In this document: positions 22,742 to 32,335 of the stretch, piece after piece
Layout: each line of letters opens with the position of its first letter
Position numbering within the stretch: the first letter of the stretch is position 1
Assembly (NCBI GenBank): GCA_964019335.1
Contig: OZ025730.1
Span: 62,001-126,000 of the forward strand
Reading direction: 5' to 3'
DNA: 64,000 nt
DNA from: Diplonema japonicum
Taxonomy: Eukaryota; Euglenozoa; Diplonemea; Diplonemida; Diplonemidae
The notes under the pieces: model-generated
Seen by the model: only the letters and a program-made list of their open reading frames with translations
Databases searched by the model: none
What the model was told of the DNA's origin: nothing
Made by a program: the position numbers and the translations under genes

Positions 22742-23663
22742 AGTTAAAGGAAGTCTTTGTGAGACGCCCCCTTGTTCTCATGCTCTTCCTGCACCTATCC
22801 CCCTTCAGCAGCGGTTTCTCCTTCTTCGGTGGTCGTGCCGGCCTCCTCCCCAGCTTGGCTACTTTTTCCCTTCTTTCCTTTGCCCATTGCTTCCCCAGCT
22901 CCTCCAGGTCGTACTTGGTCTTCGTTGATGCAAACATTGCTCTTCTACTCCACCCGATCACCGCCTTCGTCCCTCCGATTGATCGCAGCGTATGTACTCT
23001 CTTGCATGGTTCAGCAGGGAAGGCCCTCCTTCCTTTCACCTTCTTCTGCAGTCTCCCTAGTTCCCATGTGTTCCACACCTTCTTCATCACCGTGTGCAGT
23101 CTCCTGGCCTTCTGTCGCACCTCTGCCAACTCCCCTAGCTTCCCTCCAAGGGATTTCTGGGTCACGTTTTCGAAATCCAGCGCCAGCTCCACCGTCGACA
23201 CTGCCGTGCTTCTGTTCCCTCCATACCAGCGCAGCTGCTTGAGCCATTTCAGCACCGGTTTCGTGTACTCCTTCAGGGTGTTGCCGGTCTGCAGCCTCGC
23301 GAACTCCTCCTCTGTTGGTGCTGGGTGTGCCTCCCCCTCCGTGATCTCCAGCCATTGGTGTGTCCGGTAGACCTGCTGCCTCTTTGCCTGCAAGGCTGCG
23401 TCGCGTTCCCCCACCACAGCCAGCAGGTAACGCTGGGTCTTCTCGAGCCTGTCCTTGTCCTCCTTGGCCGCTTCCCTCGGGAGGATGCCATGGAGCCTCA
23501 TGCACGGTTCTAGGCCTGTTCGTGTCGTGCCTGCATGTGCCTCCCGTTGCCCTACTTCGACAGCCAGTTCGCACTCCCACAGTGCATGCTCCAGGATGTT
23601 GGATACCTGTTGCATCTGACCGCATACGTCGCAGCGTGCCGTTGCGGGTTCGTCCTGCTGCCT
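22742..23663 (-). mobile_element. LINE C-terminal fragment with Cys-His finger
   Basis: On the minus strand it starts after T-run plus CAG and opens with a zinc-knuckle-like CDVCGQ...HALWEC, the C-terminal finger of non-LTR retrotransposon proteins. A 250-residue helical basic domain follows. Blocks WLKQLRWYGG...STVELALDF and SRRAMFASTKTKYDLEELG recur in the fragments at 52 kb and 30.3 kb. The reverse transcriptase part is missing, so the copy is 5'-truncated. The 3' end reads GGGGGCGTCTCACAAAGAC before a T-run, and a similar tail occurs at 29500-29560. Confidence 0.78.
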
Positions 23664-23872
23664 CTGAAAAAAAAAAGAAAGAAAGAAAAGCGACGAAGAA
23701 AGAAAAATAAAAAAATAAAAATAAAAAACACTGCTCGCTTCTTCTTCTTTTTTTTTTTTTTTGTGATGGCAAAAAAAGAAACGGGAAGGGAACCTTTAGT
23801 ATACGACAGGATCACCTGGGGAGAACAAAAAAAAATTAATTCTTAATTGACTATGTCTTTGTTGTTCGCAGG

Positions 23873-23912
<40 letters not shown>

Positions 23913-24112
23913 AAAGAAACCGCGTAAACTTTTTTTTTTTTTTTTTGCTCGACACAAGTTACATTTAGTAATGAAATCATTTTCTTTCTTTTTTTTTTTT
24001 GAAAAAAAAGAAAACAAAAAAAAGTGCCCCCCCCGCCATTGCCTTCTTATTTAAAAACCGAGGGAAAGGGTGGCTAGAAAAAAAAAAAAAAAAAAAAAAC
24101 TTATTTCGGAAC
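23664..24112. other. Homopolymer DNA with a hairpin repeat copy
   Basis: Apart from the family C repeat (23841-23985) it is A and T runs of 20-30 bases. There is no gene. Confidence 0.5.
23841..23985. repeat. Short dispersed hairpin repeat, family C
   Basis: This shares GACTATGTCTTTGTTGTTCG and GCTCG.CACAAGTT with 34245-34345 and 36620-36715. The central GAGCAAAAAA and TTTTTTGCTC arms can pair. In this copy the loop has been expanded by long A and T runs. Confidence 0.6.
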
Positions 24113-25456
24113 CTAGTCGTCCTTTTTTTCATCAACAGGTTTAGAAGGAAGATCATCCTCGTCGTCCGCTCTCGAAAGCGCAGATGTGCAATAAGCTGCA
24201 AGAATAATGTTCAAAGCACCAGCGAATGTCCAGGGCATGGACAAACCGCCGGTATCGAGGAGGAGCCCTGAAACAGCGGGGGCGATCACACGACAGATAG
24301 CTTCTATATTACCAAAGAGCCCTTGCGCAGCACCGATCTCAGCCTCGTACAGTTTTGTAAACAACGCGGACAAGTTAACTTTGAACAGCGCATCGCCAAG
24401 AGCACCAAGAACCATAATACCACAGAGGGGTTTGAGGGAGTGACATCTAGCTTGTAGGACAAGCGAAGCCCCGCTCATCAACGCTGCGACAGGGAACACA
24501 GTGGACAACGGCACCTTCCGCGACTTCAGAAATTTTTCGATTTTCCCAGACAGGAAAAACAACACAAAAGAGTTCATCCCAGCCTGGTAGGAAACCAAGT
24601 AGCTAGACTCTTTCGAAGTCAGGCTGAACCTCTCCTTCGTCACCATTGTAAACGACGTCTGAACTATTACAACAGACAGAGTACTTAGAAATGACGCCAC
24701 TGCGATTTTCTTCATCAGCACGTTCTTCCACATGTCCTCCCAAAGACCTTTAAACTCTGTCAGAATAGTGCTGAAGATGGGTCTTGCCTCTGTGGGTTGA
24801 TCTTGATCGGGAATTGCATGAGGTGCTTTTTTGTTGGAGTATTCAGATGGCGATAAACCCCGCGCAGCTAATGACGGGCAGACTTGTTTCGTCCCCAACG
24901 ATCCGCCTTTGTCCTCTATTTTGAAATAGCAAAGCAAAAAACCTGTTATGTAGCACACGCTGGAGCATGCCACCGGGTACAAAATAGACTTCGTTGATAA
25001 TATGCCCCCCACAGGCGCACCTATGATAAATGCGATGTTCGTGATAGAAAAAAGCGTTGCGAGGGAATTCGTGCGGGTTTCTGTGGTGGTCTCATCCGTG
25101 ACGAATGCCGTTGCGATGGTCATGGTTTGCTTCACCAAACCGACGATCACCCGAGAGATGCTTAAAAGGACGATTGATTGCACCGTAGCACCGTACCCAA
25201 GCATGGCGTATGCAAGAAACGCACCCATTAAACTTAGCAAAAACACGCTTTTCCGGCCTTTAACATCGCTGATTGCGCCCATCACGGGGCCGCTGAAAAT
25301 CTGTGCAATGCCATACAAGGATCCAACAAACCCGTATGTTGTGTGGCTTAAACCCATTTCCCTGCCGATGATGGGTAGAAGCGGCACCACCATGGCGATG
25401 CCAAGGATGTCAAGAAACACCACCGTGTTCATCCATCGTAGCTGTGCTTTACCCAT
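24113..25456 (-). CDS. Major facilitator superfamily transporter
   Basis: It encodes 447 residues with about 12 hydrophobic segments in two halves separated by a charged central loop (residues about 190-235). The first cytosolic loop carries GAISDVKGRKSV, the MFS motif A (G-x3-D-x2-G-R-K). The overall pattern, with PLLPIIGREMGLS after the first segment and the GIAQIFSGPVMG signature, fits the TetA/MFSD9-like drug:H+ antiporter branch. The substrate cannot be inferred. The C-terminus is acidic/basic (DDEDDLPSKPVDEKKDD) and cytosolic. Start chosen at the ATG after two A-runs; no intron is evident. Confidence 0.88.
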   Translation of the reverse strand: MGKAQLRWMNTVVFLDILGIAMVVPLLPIIGREMGLSHTTYGFVGSLYGIAQIFSGPVMGAISDVKGRKSVFLLSLMGAFLAYAMLGYGATVQSIVLLSISRVIVGLVKQTMTIATAFVTDETTTETRTNSLATLFSITNIAFIIGAPVGGILSTKSILYPVACSSVCYITGFLLCYFKIEDKGGSLGTKQVCPSLAARGLSPSEYSNKKAPHAIPDQDQPTEARPIFSTILTEFKGLWEDMWKNVLMKKIAVASFLSTLSVVIVQTSFTMVTKERFSLTSKESSYLVSYQAGMNSFVLFFLSGKIEKFLKSRKVPLSTVFPVAALMSGASLVLQARCHSLKPLCGIMVLGALGDALFKVNLSALFTKLYEAEIGAAQGLFGNIEAICRVIAPAVSGLLLDTGGLSMPWTFAGALNIILAAYCTSALSRADDEDDLPSKPVDEKKDD

Positions 25457-25492
25457 TTTTTTTTTCCCTTTTTTTTTTTTCTTTTTTTTTTT

Positions 25493-25768
25493 TTAATATG
25501 CGTCAGGAGGAGGTAGTAATACTTCGGTAGAAGACAGGCATCTTTCTAACACTCCTTCCGTGGGTGGGACGATACGTCTTCTTTTGTTGCTTTCGATGTC
25601 AAGCCGTACGTCACCTGCTAGCCAGAGATCCTCCGAGTTTACCACCGCCCTCCCCCCGTATCTTGCGAAAACGGCTGCACGGGTGTATTCATCCATGACA
25701 GCCTTGTTTGATATTGCTTCTGCCTCTTCGGGTCCGCCCAGCGCTTCGAAATCACATTTGTGGGGCAT
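25493..25768 (-). CDS. Small histone-fold-like protein (TAF9/CENP-S-like half fold)
   Basis: It encodes 91 residues, starting at the ATG after an A-run. The segment YTRAAVFARYGGRAVVNSED resembles the alpha2-loop2-alpha3 part of histone-fold proteins such as TAF9 (FA..A.....V...DV.LA), and the end LPPPDAY resembles the LPPPxxC tail of TAF9. The first helix of a full histone fold is not obvious, so either the fold is divergent or an upstream exon is missing. The gene could encode a transcription or kinetochore factor, but the call is tentative. Confidence 0.4.
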   Translation of the reverse strand: MPHKCDFEALGGPEEAEAISNKAVMDEYTRAAVFARYGGRAVVNSEDLWLAGDVRLDIESNKRRRIVPPTEGVLERCLSSTEVLLPPPDAY

Positions 25769-26197
25769 TTTTTTTTTTTTTTTTCTTCGTTTTGTTTTTT
25801 TTCTTTGTTTTCTCTCCTCCCCCACCCAAAAAAAAAAAAAAAAAAAAATGGGGCTTTGATTAAAAAAAAGGGCATATTATTATGCATGGTATCATCAAAA
25901 ACCGATCGATCCTAAACCATTAAAATAAAATAGAATAAAAATCATGAGAAGCAGGAAAGAAAAAGACAGGAGAAGGGGGAAGGGACAAAAATGAGTAGGA
26001 GTAAAAAAAAAAAAAGTGACACAAACAGGATAGGAACTTTAGGTTTTCTTTTTTTTTTCGTTTTCTTTGAATGGGGACATAACAAGTATTTAAAAAAAAA
26101 TCGGGGGGGAGAACTATGTAGAGGGGATTTTAAATACTGTCTTTGAAATAAAAAAAAATGATCTCCTCCTTTTTTTTCTTTTTTGATCACTCTCTTA

Positions 26198-26230
<33 letters not shown>

Positions 26231-26398
26231 AAAAGAAAACACTGGCAAAAAAAACAAAAAAAACCTCGAAAAGCTCCATGTAGGCCCTTCGATGTCGAAA
26301 CGATAGTTGTCACTACAAAAAAAAATATATATATATATGTATATATATCAGCCATCAGACTTTTCCAGGGAGGGGAGGGGGGCTGCTTAAGAAATGAT
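25769..26398. other. Intergenic homopolymers and an AT microsatellite
   Basis: A-runs and T-runs dominate, and a short (TA)n stretch lies at 26326-26348. No gene seen. Confidence 0.55.
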
Positions 26399-26678
26399 TT
26401 ATGCTTTTTTTAGAGGCTTGAGAACAGGGAGGGAAGAGGAATAGCTCCAGTCGTAGAACACAGCAGCAGTAGTTTTTTTCTCTTTCTCATCATTCCGTGC
26501 TTCCATCATTCTGTTGATGAGGAACAAGGACACAGAGTTGCCCTTAACGACCTTTTGTTGTAATTTAACAAAAAAAAAAAAAAATTGCTTCCCACAAACC
26601 TTTTCTAACTCCTTCCAAGTAGTAGAATTGTTAGCAGCACGACGTGTGCCCAACAACGACAAATCAAACGATCGTTTC

Positions 26679-26719
<41 letters not shown>

Positions 26720-26801
26720 CCCTCCCCATTCTCTTTAATACCTCAGCAAGAGTTTCTGTAGGAAGCCTGTCATATGTATTATGGCGAAGATAAGAGTTGT
26801 A

Positions 26802-26839
<38 letters not shown>

Positions 26840-28733
26840 AAAACCACACACACCTCACAAACGAAGGCTTCATCAGTTGATAAAACGGCTGAATCCGATG
26901 CTCGTAACGAGACTCCGGTGTGCAATATCTTTCCCTCCTACCATCGTTAGCACCAAGCAGCCCCGCGTTGATGCAAGCATGGGACATGGCAACAATACCC
27001 TTCAAAGCAAAACCAAGCGTTTCAAGGTACAGAATCTTCTCGTTGGGGGGGGTACGGATCTCCCTTGTGGCGAACACAGGCGGGATTATAGGCTGGTGCT
27101 GCTTCATCTTCTTCGCTTTGCGAAGTGCGGACACTTCTTCCTTTGTAATCTGACGTGTTTTCTGCATGTGTCGAAGGTTTTCCGTCTGGAAGACACCTAT
27201 GTACTGATTGTACCAAAGTACTTCTCGTACCTCTGAAGGGCAGTACAGGTCAAGCTCGAAACCTAGATTCAAAAAGAGAGACATAATGTCTAAAACAGTG
27301 TCGAATACAAACGCGCTCAGCACCACTGTGCGTTGCGCGATCTCTACGGGAGCGGCTCTTTCCATGATGAGGTCGCCATCGAAGACTATGCGGTCGCAGT
27401 CCCACGCCAGCTGCTGGATCAAACCCCAGTCCGCGAATAGATTTGAAAGTTTTCTCCTCAACCTCGCACGGTTGTGCATCAACACGTATATGTACTGCAG
27501 ATACCCTCTCTGACAGCCTTCCAAGAATTTCTTGAAAATTTCGAGGTTATCGTTCTCCCCACCTTCTTGCGGGGTTCCAGGTTTGTTCTGAAGCATTGTA
27601 AGGTTCGTCGGTGTTGATGGGTCTTGCATGAGCTGTTGGAATATAGGCGCACCCATTGATTTTGTTAAGTGGTCCACCACCAGGCTGGACATGGTTACCT
27701 TTTTGAAGACCAACCGGTTTTCATACAGTAAGCACATCAGCCTTGATCTCGAGAGGAGATGCGGCCTCGGCGTCGCCCCGGAAAATTCTTCGCAGTACTT
27801 GACAAGGCTTGTAAGATCTTGGCAGGTTTCCTCAGCGGAACAAATTGTAACGTGTTCCTTTAAAATCTGCTCCCATTTTTCAACAGCTGCAACATAAGTT
27901 GGGTTCGAGGGTGTGTTAGCGATGCAGTGAGACACTACCCAGTGTCGGGCTTCGAGGAAGATCGCGCCTTCCACAGGAGGGGTCGGTTCAGATCCAGTCT
28001 TATGTTCTTTTAACTTCTCAAGGCATGCTTGAGCTTCAATAACTTTCCCGCGTGCCTCGGGGAGCTGCCTGTCGGATAATGCTTGAAAAGCCCTCAATAA
28101 AGTCACCCGAAACATGGCAATTTCAACCATTTTCGATTTAAATCCGTCCGGATCATCTGTCTTTGATAAAGATTCCGCTTCGCGTTCAAGATTTTCCACA
28201 GCATAGCTGATGTACTCTGATGTAGATGGGAATTGCTCGCCGAATGACAGACCGAATGTGAACGGGGCGAATTCTTCCTCCTCGCGGACGTCGGAGGTGA
28301 GAATAACGGAGTTGATAGAGGAGATGGAGGAGCATAGTGCTTCGATGTAAGCATTGAGGAATGGGTTTGTTACTAAGGTGAGCTTGTGGAAGTACACGCA
28401 GGTTAGCATATTTATTACAAGCATGTTGCCTGACAGAAATGAGGCTTCTGCCTCCATCAAGTAATACATGAGATCTAGTGTTTTTTCGTCGTTCAGCTCC
28501 GCGGCGACGGAACCATCCTCTATAACTTCTTCCAGGAATTTTCGCTCCTTGTACCCCACGCCAGCATCCATTTTCGTGTCCATCATTTCGAAAGCGTGCA
28601 TCACCTTCACGAGCTCGAAGTCGCTTGTGCAGACCATTTTCTCGGGTGCCAGCTTTTCTGTTTCTATCTTGAATGCCTCTGTCACATCTTCCCATTCAAT
28701 CTGTTCGCTTTCAGTTGGGTCCGCTCCCCACAT
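26399..28733 (-). CDS. NAA35: NatC N-terminal acetyltransferase auxiliary subunit (NAA35/MAK10)
   Basis: Four exons give 724 residues. The family signature MHAFEMMDTKMDAGV lies in the first 60 residues, and the HNRARLRRKL and YEHRIQPF blocks are where NAA35 has them. NAA35 anchors the NatC complex, which acetylates Met-Leu/Ile/Phe N-termini at the ribosome. The long exon ends at 26854. Introns at 26803-26853 (51 nt, GTGTGT), 26681-26741 (61 nt, GTATTA) and 26552-26599 (48 nt, GTTTGT) are A- or T-run spacers. Splicing gives LAEAKRSFDL, LEKVVKGNS and a final FYDWSYSSSLPVLK, matching the conserved NAA35 C-terminus (LENIPNP..., FDFS...FPVVKL). Without splicing the protein would contain polylysine. 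Start chosen at MWGADPTE after A-run, AG, AAA. Confidence 0.92.
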
Positions 28734-30152
28734 TTTCTTTTTTTTTTGTGTGTTTTTTTTTAATAACCCCCCCCTCCTTTTTTTTTGTTGTGTTTTCTTC
28801 TTTGCGCTGTTTTTTTTTTTCTCCCCCCTTTCTTTTTCTTTTTTCCGTTCCCCCAAAGGGTTTTAAATAAAACAGAACACAAAAAAAAGAGGGGGGGGGG
28901 AAATGATGGTTCTTCGGTGGGCACCCACCAGCGCACCGCAAAAATAGATCGAGTTTTTTTTTTTTTTTTTTTTTTCCATCCCCTTTTGTAGTGGAGTAAG
29001 AGAAGGAGGGGAAAAAAAAATGGGCTAATAAACAATGGAAGAAAAAAAAAAAAAAAAAAAAAAACAGTCATAAAGGGGGGGAAGAGGTGAAGATAAAAAG
29101 AGAAAGGTCGGTAAAAAATGGGGTAAAAAAGAAAAAGAAGAAAAAAATGTTTAATGGAAAAGTGGGTGTGAGCAAGGTCATGGAAGGGGGGGGGGGGGGG
29201 GGGGACTTTTATCCAACAAGAAAAAATGAAAAAAAAAAGCAAAAATCTAATTCCTGTGAAACGAATATATTCCTTGACGAAGTTTACGTCTCACATCAGG
29301 AGAAAAAAAAATTTTTAAAAGCTGAGGTCACATGCACCTCTGCACGGGAGCTGCAGTCCCCTGAATGGTCCTCTCGTGTCTAAAAAATTCAGAAATTCTT
29401 ACCCCCGCTCCTCCGTTTCATTCCTTTTAATTCGTCTCTTCCCTCTTTCTTTGTATCCGCTTTAAAAAAAAAAGAAAAAGAAAAAAAGAAGAAGAAAAAA
29501 AAAACAAGGTGATAAGGAGGTCTTTGTGAAACGCCCCCTATCTGCCGGTAGTTCCCGTAATGAGATACAAAGGAGGAAAAAAAAAAAAAAAAAAAAAAAA
29601 GAGAGAGAGAGAGAGAGAAAGAAACAAACAACATGCACTCCGCTTTTGAAAAAAACGTCGGTTTGCTTTTTTTTTTTTCTTTTTTTTTTTCTCCTTTTTT
29701 TTTGTAAAACATAGGTTCCGTGATTTTTTTTTAAAAATAAATTATAAAATGATAAATCTGATATTGGTCACCACATTTTTGCACCCACCCTTTTCACTTT
29801 TTTTTTTTTTTTTTTTTTTCCAAAACCCTATTTTGACTATTGAACAGACATCCGAGCACATCCCACCACTGAAAGTGAAAATAAGTGCCTGCGTCACAAT
29901 GCTCCGTTTCAGGTGGGACAAGAAAAAAATTCACCCCATTTACCGGGACTTCAGGGGTAAAAACCTTAAAAACGAATTCTGATGACTTCCTAAGCCCCGA
30001 ACCTATGAAAAAAAGAGAAAAAAAAAGAAATAGAACAATTTTTCATGTTGTCGATAAAAATATCGTTTTCTTTCCCCCCCCCCCCCCTCCCCTTTTTTTT
30101 CGCTTCCTCTCTGTTCAAGCAACTACAAAGGAAAAAAAAAAAGAAAAAGAAA

Positions 30153-30250
30153 AAACTAGTTTGGCGCTTCATTTGTTTGTGTGCACGAGCGGGATCTTAC
30201 CTAGAATAAAATAGCTCATTACGCTGCCATCAAACTAGTTTTTAGTCTAC
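30153..30250. repeat. Small TIR element, family B, copy 1
   Basis: It starts AAACTAGTTTGGCGCTTC, and its far end inverts to AAACTAGTTTGATGGCAGCG, so the roughly 90-base unit has imperfect terminal inversions. Copies at 43317 and 49518 share CACGAGCGG.AT.TTACCTA and AATAAAATAG throughout. Confidence 0.75.
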
Positions 30251-30275
30251 ACAGACACAATATTAATATAAAAAA

Positions 30276-30488
30276 GAGATGAGATAAAGGAGGTTCCTGT
30301 TTTGGAACGTTCCCCTTGTCTCTACTTATCTACCCCTTTCTCCCTTCTGGGGCCTCGGCCTTTCTTTCTTTTTTGGCTGTGTTGCCTTTCTCAAAGTATC
30401 CTTGCCACTTTCTGCCCAGTTTCTTAAGGTCCTTCTTGGTTTTCTCTGATGCAAATACTGGCCTTCTGTTCCATCCCAGACTCTTCTC
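30276..30488 (-). mobile_element. LINE 3' fragment
   Basis: The minus strand reads SLGWNRRPVFASEKTKKDLKK and a basic tail to a stop, homologous to IGWSRRAMFASTKTKYDLEE of the 22.7-kb copy. The 3' end AGGTTCCTGTTTT...CTCTACTTA (plus-strand) is shared with 44022-44072. T-runs lie on both sides in the sense direction. Confidence 0.7.
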
Positions 30489-30604
30489 AAAAAAAAAAAA
30501 AAAAAAAAACAAAAAAAAAATAATAAGCAGGGTCCGGGGTGGGGAATGAAATGTGAGAACTTTTTAAAGACGAGATTAAAAAAAAAAAAAAAAGAAATTA
30601 CAGC

Positions 30605-31065
30605 TCAACACGGTGCTGTCACCACAAATGCCCGCCTCTTTCCAGGGCTGCCGAAAGGCTCTGCTGCGTCCTCTTCCATTGGCTCTACGGAGTGGCACCG
30701 CTTGCCACCGATACCGAACTTCGATTGCCGAGGCTCGACAGGTATCGGGAGGGGTTTGCGCTCATCGTCAATATTCCGTTTTCTCGTGTATTTGACGTTG
30801 GGCTCTTGCAGATTGTGTTCAATATTCTCCAGCATAGCCGGCACACTGGTGTACCCATGAAACTGATGTGACACGAGATACGCCTTTATTTTATCTGCTA
30901 ATTCCATTTTACACATAGTCCTCGACATTAGCAAATCGGCCACTTTGCTCTAAAAAAAGGGGGGGAGTTCTTCGGGAAAAAAAAAAAAAAAAAAAAAAAA
31001 ACATACACTTAGTACTCCCACCTCGCCTGACAGTCTTCTCTCTCGCTTAGCTGATTCCGTTACAA

Positions 31066-31096
<31 letters not shown>

Positions 31097-32178
31097 TTTA
31101 ACTCCACCAAAATTTTCATGGGTGGGAGTGAAAATAAGAATTCACTTTATTTCACCCCTGACTTTATTTTCACGCTCCGGCTTCTAAAAGAAATTAGGCC
31201 CAGGAGTGAAAAAATTCTGATAGCGTTAAAATAAGAAATATTTCACTCCTGGGCCTAATTTAAGCAAAACCCTCCAAAAAGTCCTACCAAGGTTCCTTTG
31301 GGATGGGCACCCGACTGCACAAGAGGCGGACGCAGCAGGGTTCACCCCCTTCCAAGAGTCATACGAAAAGGAGTGGGCACGCTTTTGTGTGTTTCATAAT
31401 TATAGGAAGGAAAAGAAGGGCCCGTCCGAAAGAAGAGGATTCTATTCTCTATTTCAGCGACATGAACAAGCAAGGCCTGCTGCCAGTTCAGTCCGGGCGG
31501 CGTATTCAAGGCTAAACTCGGTTGTGAAGAGGAAGTACAACAAGCAGTTGCACGACCACCCCCGACTAAAGGTCGCCCTCAAGAGGTTCCAAGAAGGCAA
31601 GTCAACAAAAAAGGCGAACATCTTTGCCCAAAAGCAAATAACAGAATTCTTTAGCACCGAGGTATGGCATCGTCCGCCACGCTTATGCAGCGTTGATGTT
31701 CGCAGGAAACATGTGCACCACCGAGGCACATATCCGACACCTGTTGTAATTGGTACCACCTGTACCTCCCACCCACTCAAATTTTGCTGTCGTTAAATAA
31801 AATATCGTATTTGTGAATATAAGATTGATTTCACTTGTGGTGGCAGTTTTGACTCGTTAAACGTTATAACACTCGCTTCGCTCGTGATATAACCGTCATT
31901 ACTTCACTCGCTTCGCTCGTGAAGTAATTACCTCTCGTCAAAACCACTGCCACCACGCGTGAAATCATAGGATCTTATATTCACTAAATAAATAGTTATT
32001 AAATTCTTGGACTAAAAAAAATTACCCTAAAGCTACATAAAGGACACCCAACCCCATATACCTGATTAAACCGATCTTGCCACATTTTATTCCGCATCTC
32101 GAGCTGCTGCTGCTGCTGTTGATATTCATGCATTTGCTGCTGCTGCAGCAGCAGTTGTTGTTGCTGCTGTTGTTCCAT
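30605..32178 (-). CDS. Three-exon poly-Q small protein with mobile DNA in intron 1
   Basis: Exon 1 (32062-32178) encodes 39 residues, poly-Gln rich, ending in DRFNQ. Exon 2 (31007-31066) gives 20 residues and exon 3 (30605-30949) gives 114. All junctions are phase 0: GTATAT...AAAAG across 31067-32061 (995 nt) and GTATGT, T-run, TTTAG across 30950-31006 (57 nt). The joined centre, with LSGEVGVLSSKVADLLMSRT, is a coherent amphipathic helix, and no ATG precedes exon 3 except internal ones, which supports the splicing model. The total is 173 residues. The C-terminal half is basic with KPLPIPVEP and a GKRR patch. I do not recognise a family. If the long intron is wrong, exon 3 alone from ATG 30928 would give 107 residues. 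Confidence 0.6.
31096..31265. repeat. Fold-back element with a 21-bp perfect inverted repeat
   Basis: AAATTAGGCCCAGGAGTGAA at 31191-31210 (21 bp to 31211) is repeated in exact inversion at 31241-31261 with a 29-base loop. The flanking sequence is rich in TTCACTTTATTTCAC and GAGTGAAAATAAG motifs, like a diverged member of the TTCAC-type family A elements. Confidence 0.65.
31303..31797 (+). pseudogene. Tyrosine-recombinase (Crypton-like) N-terminal remnant
   Basis: This is the only plus-strand protein signal. One frame reads DSILYFSDMNKQGLLP and a second, shifted frame continues SRLNSVVKRKYNKQL...LKVALKRFQEGKSTKKANIF and EITEFF-like. This layout, with a helical core-binding region before a K-K-A-x-IF motif, is typical of eukaryotic Crypton/Ngaro-type tyrosine recombinases. 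The frame changes near 31490 and no catalytic R-H-R-Y domain is present. It lies inside intron 1 of the poly-Q gene on the opposite strand. Confidence 0.55.
31814..31984. repeat. Palindromic element with long terminal inversions
   Basis: The left arm (GTGAATATAAGAT, TGATTTCAC, GTGGTGGCAGTTTTGAC) is mirrored at 31937-31984 with small gaps. The centre holds two nested mini-palindromes built on CTCGCTTCGCTCG. There is no coding potential. It is probably a MITE or fold-back transposon. Confidence 0.75.
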
Positions 32179-32205
32179 ATTTTTTTTTTTTATTTTATTT
32201 TTCTT

Positions 32206-32248
<43 letters not shown>

Positions 32249-32335
32249 ACTAAACAACAACTCAACAACAACAACAAAAAAAAAACAATACAAAAAAAAA
32301 CTACACCCCCCCCCCCCCCCCCTTCCCTTTTTCTT

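Larger units (their letters stand above)
28734..30604. other. Long intergenic stretch, homopolymers and repeat scraps
   Basis: A, T, G and C runs alternate with purine microsatellites such as (GA)n at 29601-29621. At 29500-29560 there is a scrap of the LINE tail shared with 22742-22790. The family B repeat and a LINE tail follow at 30153 and 30276. No gene was found. Confidence 0.55.

Noticed and set aside
26664-26853. Lysine-rich C-terminal tail of NAA35
   Set aside because: The lysines are an A-run intron; splicing gives the conserved family C-terminus.
30153-30250. Family B element as a spliced-leader RNA gene
   Set aside because: Copy number and size would suit, but inverted ends and lack of a clear GT-following exon or Sm site favour a MITE.
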